Part shown: positions 52,611-59,633 of the stretch, in pieces | How the letters are laid out: each line of letters starts with the position of its first letter | How positions within the stretch are numbered: position 1 is the stretch's first letter | Origin: UBA5336 sp038745855 | GTDB lineage: Bacteria > Pseudomonadota > Alphaproteobacteria > Caulobacterales > Hyphomonadaceae | Assembly (NCBI GenBank): GCA_038745855.1 | Contig: JBCDLC010000013.1 | Coordinates: 1-64,000, forward strand | DNA length: 64,000 bases | Direction: 5' to 3' | The notes under the pieces: model-generated | What the model saw: only the letters and a program-made list of their open reading frames with translations | Told to the model about the DNA's origin: nothing | The model's database searches: none | Made by a program: the position numbers and the translations under genes

Positions 52611-53060
52611 ATGGGCCGAGAAGACTTGCACGACGCTGCGCCGAAGGTGGGGCATCAAGGCAAAGACATAGCCCAGCACGCGGAGTTCGCATTCTGGTTC
52701 GTCTTTGGCTTCGTTGTATGGCTAGCTGCAACGATCGCCTTCGCACTAATTGGGGATCTCTTTTTTGAACGCGGTGCGATTGTTTACGCTGTATTCATCG
52801 GGTTCGTTTGCAGTGCTGCCGTCTCGTTGTTCGGGATCGTCGCACACATGCGCAAGCTCAGGGGGAAGATCGTGCTACAGGCTGCGGTCACATTCAGTAT
52901 TGCAGGCATGCTGGGAGAGATACCGGTAATGATGACCTTCCCCAAGCTGGTTCCAGCCCTCGCAGCAGAGACCGCAGGCGCCTATTCAGGCTTCCTTTTT
53001 CTCGGCTATTCCGCCCTGCTGACGTATGCGCTTGCGGCAGGGCGCGTCCGCAGGAGCTAA
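52611..53060 (+). CDS. Four-helix membrane protein (DUF5367-like)
   Basis: 149 aa. Four hydrophobic stretches: FWFVFGFVVWLAATIAFALI (about residue 28), IVYAVFIGFVCSAAVSLFGI, LQAAVTFSIAGMLGEIPVMM and YSGFLFLGYSALLTYALAAG. The N-terminus is hydrophilic (MGREDLHDAAPKVGHQGKDI). Resembles DUF5367 proteins; function unknown. Divergent from the TetR-like gene, which may repress it, and convergent with crtC. Confidence 0.75.
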   Translation: MGREDLHDAAPKVGHQGKDIAQHAEFAFWFVFGFVVWLAATIAFALIGDLFFERGAIVYAVFIGFVCSAAVSLFGIVAHMRKLRGKIVLQAAVTFSIAGMLGEIPVMMTFPKLVPALAAETAGAYSGFLFLGYSALLTYALAAGRVRRS

Positions 53061-53103
53061 CGATAGGCCAGGCTGCACCGTCTTGTTCAAGCCAGTATTG
53101 CGG

Positions 53104-54189
53104 TCAACGCCGGCGCGGCATGCGCACGGGCAGCAGTGCGCGCACGATGTTCCGGCGCAACCGGTCACCATCAAAGGTCTCGTGGACCCCCCTGCGCCGT
53201 GCGCCAAAAAGCGTCGCTTCAATTTGAGAGCGGCTATAGAACGGCGTGTCTTCAAACGTCCGGATAAGGTGAACCCGGCTCTGGTCCTCGGACTGGTCTC
53301 CTGACTGGCCTCCTGACTGAACAGGCCGACGGATCCGCCAATACCGGGTCGGCCGCAACGTCCCTGCATCAACGGGCCTAAACGGCTCAATACCGCCTTC
53401 GGGGCCGTAGCGAAGACCCAGCGTCTTGCCCGCTCCGGACCGAGGTTGGGTCCGGTAGAGGATCGCCGCTTCATGGTCACCCAACTCGAACCGCGCCCAA
53501 TCCCAGAATCTGAACCCCTCCTCCAGGGGTTCGCTTCCCCAATTGCTATCGAAATAACCCCGGCCTGACCATCGCAGCTTCGGCTGATCGAAGTCCACCA
53601 ACACCTGCGCCGCCGGAGAGAGGGGCTGCCACGTATGACGGCCCGTGTCATCCAGACTGAAAGCCTGCTGGCCAAGCGGGCCGGTCTGGACCGTGACCCG
53701 CCCCCGCACCGGGCGTGGCCGCGGTGCCCCCCGCTCGTCAATCGTTATGGTCAACTCGCCGTCTCGCCAATCAAGCTGGCTCGGCCCGATCACGAATTGA
53801 TTGCCCCCCCGCATCACCCGGTCGCCCGTGCGTTCGGTCATCGACCAACGCGCTTCCGGACCACCATAGAGGGCGACGTTCAACGCGCAGTGCGCCTCAG
53901 GATCCTTTGTTCGAGACCAGGCGTAGTACGGCGAGAAGACACTGCCGACAAAAGCAATGATGGTCAGCCCGTGGGCGCCGTCTGAACTGAGGGCGTCGAG
54001 ATACCACCAGCGGTAACCGCCTTTGGGAACCCGCTGGTCAAACCGTAATCCTTGAGGATGGCCGTGGCTGCCGCCCGCCCCGACAGGGCTGCCATCGGTA
54101 CGCCCGGCCCGGGATGGACGCTCCCGCCCGCCAGGTATAGCCCCTTCAGCCGCGTGCGGATCCCCGGTCTCTGGAACGACGCGCGCCAA
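53104..54189 (-). CDS. crtC: Carotenoid 1,2-hydratase (hydroxyneurosporene synthase) CrtC
   Basis: Adds water to the end double bond of acyclic carotenoids (spheroidene/spirilloxanthin routes). Family hallmarks are FDQRVPKGGYRWWYLDALSS and GLTIIAFVGSVFSPYYAW, then a beta-rich lipocalin-like fold with GRGYFDSNWGSEPLE and FWDWARFELGDHEAAILY. The N-terminus is a problem: the conserved start overlaps the crtD C-terminus in another frame. The only possible start codons are ATG 54336, TTG 54303 and TTG 54189, none near the conserved part. I give TTG 54189. The C-terminus is normal. It lies at the edge of the photosynthesis cluster, convergent with the DUF5367-like gene. Confidence 0.78.
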   Translation of the reverse strand: MARVVPETGDPHAAEGAIPGGRERPSRAGRTDGSPVGAGGSHGHPQGLRFDQRVPKGGYRWWYLDALSSDGAHGLTIIAFVGSVFSPYYAWSRTKDPEAHCALNVALYGGPEARWSMTERTGDRVMRGGNQFVIGPSQLDWRDGELTITIDERGAPRPRPVRGRVTVQTGPLGQQAFSLDDTGRHTWQPLSPAAQVLVDFDQPKLRWSGRGYFDSNWGSEPLEEGFRFWDWARFELGDHEAAILYRTQPRSGAGKTLGLRYGPEGGIEPFRPVDAGTLRPTRYWRIRRPVQSGGQSGDQSEDQSRVHLIRTFEDTPFYSRSQIEATLFGARRRGVHETFDGDRLRRNIVRALLPVRMPRRR

Positions 54190-55511
54190 CCGTGGCTCGC
54201 CATCCCATACAGCGCGCCGCCCGTCTGGGGAAATCGGTCTGCAAAGGTCTCCGGCGTGATCGCCGTAACCGTCTCCGGCAACAGTTTCAACGCGATGCCG
54301 CAACGCTCCAGGGCCCGCTCCATCCTCTTGTGACATTGGTCGATCTCCTCGGGGGAATAGGCCCTGGTGTCACCATTTGCGGGCGCGTTGATCAGGCAGA
54401 AGATACGCTCTGGCCCGTCGGGCTGACGTCCCGAAGCGCGGTCGGGTGCGCAGAGGTAAACCGTCGGCGCTAGCGGCACGGTGCGCTGTTTGAAAACCGC
54501 GTCGAACTCGGCCCCATAATCGTCCGAGAAACAAACCGTGTGATAAGAAAGCGGTTTACCGGTCGGGCGGGCGAGCCCCGTCCAGGTCATCGCGGACTGC
54601 GAGCGCGCCGGCGGTGATGTTCGTGGTACAGCCGCCGAACCGGTCTGCCCCATGTTCCCAGATCTCAGGGCGGCAACATCCCCGTTCATGACCACCGTGT
54701 CGAACGGCTGGACGCGCCCATCGACGCGAACCCCGCGAACGGCGCCATCGGTCTCGATAATTTCGGTGACGTCCGCACCATAGTTGACTGCCGCACCGTT
54801 CTGCTTCGCCACGGTCTCAAGGGCCGTTGGCAACGCTTGCATGCCGCCCTCAAGCGACCACACGCCAGCCTGCTCCACATGGGCGACCAGCATCAGCGTC
54901 GCCGGCGCCGCAAAGGGCGATGCCCCGCAATAGGTTGCATAGCGGCCAAACAGTTGCTGGAGTTTCGGTTCGGAAAAGGCGCTGCTTAAGTAGGACCACA
55001 GCGTGGAAAAAGGAGCCGTCTCCAACAGCGCGAGGGGCGATCGCTGCGACATGAGCCCCAGGAAACTCGGCCGGTCAGCTTCGATGAAGGGCCCTTTGAG
55101 CGTTTCGAAGACACGCTGCGCCCTTTCGCAGAACGCGCGGTACCGGTCCCCTTCCTGACGGGAAAAGACACGGGTAATCTCTTCTGCCGAGCGGCCGGTA
55201 TCGGCGAACAGGTCGAGCGTTGTTCCATCGGGCCAGTAGTGCCTTGCAAGCGTTTCCTGGGGCTCGAGCACCAGGTGCTCATCCATCCGGGCGCCAGCTG
55301 CCTCGAACACGTTTTCCAAGGCCCAGCGCATGGTGAAGACGGTCGGCCCCGAATCGATCCGGTGCGCACCGGCTTCATTCTGCCGAATTTTCCCCCCCGG
55401 GCCGTCCGCACGCTCGAACACGGTGACACGGGCCTGGCGCGCCAGGATGGCAGCGGCCGAGAGCCCGCCCATGCCTGCACCGATAATGGCGATCCGTTTC
55501 GCTTCGCGCAT
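53964..55511 (-). CDS. crtD: 1-Hydroxycarotenoid 3,4-desaturase (CrtD)
   Basis: 515 aa. FAD/NAD(P)-binding motif IAIIGAGMGGLSAAAILA, then AGAHRIDSGPTVFTMRWALEN and GGSVHPGPGVPMAALSGR at the C-terminus, the phytoene-desaturase-like amine-oxidase fold. In spheroidene-type pathways CrtD introduces the 3,4 double bond. It is divergently transcribed from crtE. The ATG at 55511 has AGGAAGGA ten bases before. The last 33 residues or so run past the usual end into crtC sequence in a different frame. Confidence 0.92.
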   Translation of the reverse strand: MREAKRIAIIGAGMGGLSAAAILARQARVTVFERADGPGGKIRQNEAGAHRIDSGPTVFTMRWALENVFEAAGARMDEHLVLEPQETLARHYWPDGTTLDLFADTGRSAEEITRVFSRQEGDRYRAFCERAQRVFETLKGPFIEADRPSFLGLMSQRSPLALLETAPFSTLWSYLSSAFSEPKLQQLFGRYATYCGASPFAAPATLMLVAHVEQAGVWSLEGGMQALPTALETVAKQNGAAVNYGADVTEIIETDGAVRGVRVDGRVQPFDTVVMNGDVAALRSGNMGQTGSAAVPRTSPPARSQSAMTWTGLARPTGKPLSYHTVCFSDDYGAEFDAVFKQRTVPLAPTVYLCAPDRASGRQPDGPERIFCLINAPANGDTRAYSPEEIDQCHKRMERALERCGIALKLLPETVTAITPETFADRFPQTGGALYGMASHGWRASFQRPGIRTRLKGLYLAGGSVHPGPGVPMAALSGRAAATAILKDYGLTSGFPKAVTAGGISTPSVQTAPTG

Positions 55512-55550
55512 GGTGTCGATGGTCCTTCCTCGGAGAGATATTGGCCATTT

Positions 55551-55585
55551 TGTTTGACAAAATCAAATGTCCATCTACGCTGACA
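55551..55585 (+). promoter_or_regulatory. PpsR/CrtJ-type tandem site and crtE promoter
   Basis: TGT-N12-ACA at 55568-55585, with an ACA half-site exactly 8 bp upstream (55557-55559), the spacing of tandem CrtJ/PpsR palindromes. The upstream palindrome is degenerate (TGG in place of TGT). A sigma-70-like promoter overlaps it: TTGACA (55554-55559), a 16-bp spacer, TACGCT (55576-55581). Repression in oxygen or light is inferred. Confidence 0.65.
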
Positions 55586-55606
55586 AACGCGATGAAGGGA
55601 TCGACC

Positions 55607-56482
55607 ATGGAAGTTGACGCACTGATCGAGTGGACGCTGGAGCGGGCCTTGGCCGGGGCCGACGATACCCATTCTCCCCCATCGCTCCGGGCAGCGGTTC
55701 GACATGCGGTCTTCCCCGGCGGCGCGCGCGTCCGCCCGCAACTCTGCCTCGCCGTCGCACGATCCTGCGCACCCGAGGCCGATCTCTCCCCGGCCACCGG
55801 CGTCGCAGCCGCCATCGAACTGCTCCATTGCGCGTCGCTCGTCCATGACGATCTCCCCTGCTTTGATGGCGCAGACACCCGGCGCGGCAAGCCTTCTGTC
55901 CACATCACATACGGCGAGCCGATCGCGCTGCTCGCAGGGGATGCCCTGATCGTCACCGCTTTCAGCGCCCTCGCCGACGGGTTTGCCCGCGCGCCCGACC
56001 GCATGGTCGAGTTGACACGCATCCTCGTGGAAAGCGTTGGCATGCCCCACGGCATCGTTGCTGGCCAGGCCTGGGAGAGTGAGGAGACAGTCAACCTCAA
56101 GACCTACCACCGATCGAAGACGGGCGCCTTGTTCGTCGGCGCAGCGATGGGCGGCGCAGCGGCCATGCAGTGTGACCCTGCCCCCTGGAAGGCGCTGGGC
56201 GAACGGCTGGGCGAGGCCTACCAGGTTGCCGACGACCTCCGGGACATGGCGATGGATGGCGACGCCCTTGGCAAGCCCGCCGGACAGGACATTCGCCTCG
56301 GACGGCCAAGCGCCGTTGCCAGCTACGGCGTCTCCGGCGCGTTGAACCGGCTCGAAACCCTCGTCAGCGCGGCTGTCGATTCGATTCCAGATTGCGATGG
56401 CAGCGATGGGTTGAGACAGCTCGTCCGCGCCCAGGCCGCGCGATTGATCCCAACGCCGCTCGCCGCCGCCGCGTCCGCGTGA
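55607..56482 (+). CDS. crtE: Geranylgeranyl diphosphate synthase CrtE
   Basis: 291 aa. Makes the C20 precursor of carotenoids and of the bacteriochlorophyll tail. It has the two Asp-rich motifs, first SLVHDDLPCFDGAD and second YQVADDLRDMAMDGD, and FPGGARVRPQL. I chose ATG 55607 since GAAGGGA lies six bases upstream and it matches the family's usual N-terminus (METVDALIEW-like); the frame to 55541 crosses the operator. GTGA overlap with crtF. Confidence 0.9.
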   Translation: MEVDALIEWTLERALAGADDTHSPPSLRAAVRHAVFPGGARVRPQLCLAVARSCAPEADLSPATGVAAAIELLHCASLVHDDLPCFDGADTRRGKPSVHITYGEPIALLAGDALIVTAFSALADGFARAPDRMVELTRILVESVGMPHGIVAGQAWESEETVNLKTYHRSKTGALFVGAAMGGAAAMQCDPAPWKALGERLGEAYQVADDLRDMAMDGDALGKPAGQDIRLGRPSAVASYGVSGALNRLETLVSAAVDSIPDCDGSDGLRQLVRAQAARLIPTPLAAAASA

Positions 56483-57657
56483 GCACAATCGTCTCCAGCA
56501 ACCGGGAGGCGCGCGCCGCCCGTTCTGGCGACTTCGCAAAACCCGCCTCCCCTGCCCGGCCACCCCTGCTGAGGCACTGGCGAAACAAGCTCCTCGCGAG
56601 CCCGCGCTTCCAGAAATGGTCCGCACGTCTCCCCTTCTCGCGGCCCATCGCCCGAACCAAGGCGGTGGACCTCTTCGGCCTCTGCACCGGCTTCGTGCAC
56701 AGCCAGGTTCTGCAAGCGTGCGTGCAACTCGACCTCTTTCACTTCGTCGAGGCAGAGCCTCGCTCGGCGGAAGAGGTGGCGGCGCTGTCCGGTCTCCCCC
56801 AGGAGGGTGCAGAGCGCCTCATGAAAGCAGGTGCAGCCCTCGACCTTTTCACACCGCTCCCCGGAGGACGCTACACCTTGGGCGACCGGGGCGCAGCCCT
56901 CCTCGGCAACCCATCCGTCTTCTCGATGATCCGCCACCATGCCGTGCTCTACCAGGACCTCGCCGACCCCGTGGTCCTCCTGAAGCAGCGAACGGCGGAC
57001 ACACAGCTCGCCCGCTATTGGCGATACAGCCAGAGCGACGCGCCCAAATCCGCCGCCCCAGGCGAGGTCGCCGCCTATTCCGAATTAATGGCCCACACCC
57101 AGGACTTTATCGCCGAGCAGGTCCTCGCCGCTTACCCGTTCGGCCGCCACCGGAAGATCATGGATATCGGCGGCGGACGCGGGGCCTTCCTGGCCGCCGC
57201 CGGAAAAGCCCACCCGGATCTGGGGCTTATGCTCTGCGATCTCCCGGCCGTTGCGGCGCTGGCGCAGGATACGCAGCAGGCAGGCGGCCATGCGGACCGT
57301 CTCCAGGTGTTTGGCCTCGACGCAGCCGCCGATCCCTTGCCCACGGGCGCAGACCTTGTGACCCTGATCAGGATCCTCCACGACCATGACGACGACCGTG
57401 CCTGCGCGATCCTCGCCAATATCCGCAAGGCTCTGCCCCCGGGCGGCACCTTGCTCGTGGCGGAGCCCATGGCCGGCACAAAGGGCGCCGAGGCAATGGG
57501 CGACAGCTATTTCGGGCTTTACCTTTGGGCCATGGGCAGCGGCCGTCCGCGCACGCGGGATGAACTCAAGGATATGCTCCGTCACGCCGGCTTCCGCTCC
57601 GTGCGAGAAGCCAAAACTTGGCATCCGGTTCTTGTCCGCTGCCTCGTCGCACGATAA
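56479..57657 (+). CDS. crtF: Hydroxyneurosporene O-methyltransferase CrtF
   Basis: A 392-aa SAM-dependent methyltransferase. A winged-helix dimerisation region precedes motif I KIMDIGGGRGAFLAAAGK. LIRILHDHDDDRA is the family's catalytic-region signature. It methylates the C1 hydroxyl of demethylspheroidene-type carotenoids. Start: GTG 56479 overlapping the crtE stop (GTGA); the longer frame to 56392 runs over crtE. An operon with crtE. Confidence 0.9.
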   Translation: MSTIVSSNREARAARSGDFAKPASPARPPLLRHWRNKLLASPRFQKWSARLPFSRPIARTKAVDLFGLCTGFVHSQVLQACVQLDLFHFVEAEPRSAEEVAALSGLPQEGAERLMKAGAALDLFTPLPGGRYTLGDRGAALLGNPSVFSMIRHHAVLYQDLADPVVLLKQRTADTQLARYWRYSQSDAPKSAAPGEVAAYSELMAHTQDFIAEQVLAAYPFGRHRKIMDIGGGRGAFLAAAGKAHPDLGLMLCDLPAVAALAQDTQQAGGHADRLQVFGLDAAADPLPTGADLVTLIRILHDHDDDRACAILANIRKALPPGGTLLVAEPMAGTKGAEAMGDSYFGLYLWAMGSGRPRTRDELKDMLRHAGFRSVREAKTWHPVLVRCLVAR

Positions 57658-57744
57658 GCGCCGGGGCTCCGGAGCTCTGCTTTTGACCGGCGCCTTGCCT
57701 ATGATCGGCAGTGGCACCACACGCTCCAATCGGCAGGAACCCCC

Positions 57745-58878
57745 ATGGCCAAAACCGCGCTGCTGACGCTTGGCCGGCTGCCTAAGGCCCTCGACATTGC
57801 CCGCGCCCTCCATGGGGCGGGCTGGCGGGTGGTGATTGCCGATCCCTTTCGCCGCCACCTGTGCAGCGCGTCGAAGGTTGTGGCCCGGTGCATCCAGGTT
57901 CGTGCGCCCGCCGAAGATCCCCAAGGTTATATCGATGATCTCCTGGCCATCTGCGCGCAAGAGGCGGCCGATTGCGTCGTGCCCATCTCCGAAGAGGCGA
58001 TGTACGCCGCGGCGTTGAAGGCACAGCTTCCATCATCGGTCCGCTTCTTCGGCCCAGACCTTGAGACGATCCGGCGCCTGCATGACAAGCACGCTTTCGT
58101 CACGATGGCCGCCGCGCTCGGATTGGCCGTGCCGGAGACGTACCATCTGGGCGACGCCGACGCACAAGCACTCGCCGACCGAACCGATTGTGTCGCGAAA
58201 CGGGTATTCTCCAGCGCCGGTGTGGGGGTCGACATGATCAGCCAGGGCGCAAGGCTCCCCGCCCCGACCGGCGCACCTGTCATCGTCCAGGCCCGGCTGC
58301 CCGGCCGCCACCGGTCGAGCCTGTCGCTCGCCCATGGGGGCCGTGTCCTCGGCCATGTTTTCTACGAGGGCACCGTCTTCTCCCATACGGTTGCAGTCGC
58401 ATTCCGGCGGATCGACGCGCCAGACCTGGCCGCCTGGTGCGGCCGCTTCATTGAGGCCCAGGGGCACACCGGCTTCATTGCCTTCGACTTCATCGATGAC
58501 GCCGCAGGCGTGCCCCATGCGATCGAATGTAACCCGAGGGCCAATAGCGGGGTCCACTTTTTCGACCCCGCGGGCCTGGCAAACGCGCTCATCGCCCCCG
58601 AAACGGCGCCAGTTATCGGCCACCGTCCCGAGCGCCTGCTCCAGCAATTCCTCCCCTGCCTCACCGAAACCCAAGGCAACATCTTCAACCGGGAAAAACG
58701 GAAGAACAACTGGCACTTTCTCACCCGGTCCCGAGACGTCACCTGGGATCGGAAAGACCCATGGCCCCTCGTGATGATGACGCCCAATAGTTGGGCGATC
58801 CTGAAACGCTCGATCCTCAAGGGCGAAAGTTTCGGAGAAGCAGCCGTGGCCGATATCGCCTATACGGGGCCGCATTAG
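57745..58878 (+). CDS. ATP-grasp enzyme of unknown substrate in the photosynthesis cluster
   Basis: A 377-aa protein. N-terminal Rossmann-like domain (LLTLGRLPKALDIARALHGA), then an ATP-grasp fold with TDCVAKRVFSSAGVGVDM, VIVQARLPG and a metal-binding end IECNPRANSGVHFFDPAG. It resembles carbamoyl-phosphate-synthase-type ATP-grasp ligases; which bond it makes is unknown. AGGAA precedes the ATG at 57745. Same strand as crtEF, 87 bp after crtF, so possibly one operon. I do not recall such a gene as part of the standard crt/bch set. Confidence 0.82.
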   Translation: MAKTALLTLGRLPKALDIARALHGAGWRVVIADPFRRHLCSASKVVARCIQVRAPAEDPQGYIDDLLAICAQEAADCVVPISEEAMYAAALKAQLPSSVRFFGPDLETIRRLHDKHAFVTMAAALGLAVPETYHLGDADAQALADRTDCVAKRVFSSAGVGVDMISQGARLPAPTGAPVIVQARLPGRHRSSLSLAHGGRVLGHVFYEGTVFSHTVAVAFRRIDAPDLAAWCGRFIEAQGHTGFIAFDFIDDAAGVPHAIECNPRANSGVHFFDPAGLANALIAPETAPVIGHRPERLLQQFLPCLTETQGNIFNREKRKNNWHFLTRSRDVTWDRKDPWPLVMMTPNSWAILKRSILKGESFGEAAVADIAYTGPH

Positions 58879-58956
58879 GGCCGTGTCGTCTTCGGCAGAA
58901 ACACTCGGTCAACAAAGCCCAACGGCTGGCCGCTCAATCCCGCCTTAAATTCAGAC

Positions 58957-59553
58957 TTATCCAACACCTATGCCATACAATAGCTCAACAATATCTGCGC
59001 TCTAAAAGAAAATCACGGTTCCCAATCCCCACCCCCTGGACCCATGGTATTCTACGCCCATGGATCTTCTCATCCTCTATCTTCTCGCTTGGGCTTTTCT
59101 CCTCGCCATACCTGCCGCCGGGCCCTCTGCCCGTTCGGCAGCCTTTGGCGTGCGTGAAACCTCTGCAGAATACGAAGACCAGCCATCAGGGATTTGGGTT
59201 AGCCCCGACGGCCGGTCAGCTGACGCGGGTGACAGACGTGTCAGCGATGAACGGAAGAGACATACGTCTGATCAGGCTTATTGGGCTGGGCCTGGGTTCG
59301 GATTGGGTTTGGGCAGCGGCTGTTTCGGGCAGCTAATCGTTGGAATCGAACGGGTCGGCCAATGGCTGGCTCCACGAGAAGGAGACATGGGTCTGCGATC
59401 GCTTCACCTGAAGCATACGCGGGCAATCATGACAGGCTTGGTCGGCCAACGCGCCGAACCAGGCCACCCCGCGGCCCCCTGACCTCCTCAGACCGCGGTA
59501 AAACTTGAAAGCAGAACCGGACGCGCCACGGCGCGGGCCGGGCAAACGTGCTG
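58957..59553 (+). repeat. Dispersed element, copy B (597 bp)
   Basis: TTATCC at 58957, then TTCCCAATCCCCACCCC at 59019-59035, 24 bases, ATG at 59060, and the 3' hairpin (59517-59541: CCGG-A-CGCGC-CACG-GCGCG-GG-CCGG) followed by GGGCAAACGTGCTG. Same plan as copies A (16309-16925) and C (29345-29949). It lies between the ATP-grasp gene and the P450, inside the photosynthesis cluster. Confidence 0.7.
59060..59482 (+). CDS. Possible small protein of element copy B
   Basis: A 140-aa frame starting at the conserved ATG. MDLLILYLLAWAFLLAIPAA is strongly hydrophobic (signal or anchor). Then the sequence is polar and Arg/Gly-rich. AAFGVRE is shared with AVFGMRE of copy A. No known domain. Reality uncertain for the reasons given for copy A. 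Confidence 0.35.
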   Translation: MDLLILYLLAWAFLLAIPAAGPSARSAAFGVRETSAEYEDQPSGIWVSPDGRSADAGDRRVSDERKRHTSDQAYWAGPGFGLGLGSGCFGQLIVGIERVGQWLAPREGDMGLRSLHLKHTRAIMTGLVGQRAEPGHPAAP

Positions 59554-59633
59554 GCGCAAGGCCTCGGCCGGGCATGAAGAAGACGGAAAGCGCCCGGCCA
59601 GTCGCCAGCCCCTGTCATCCGGCTCAAGGGCTC

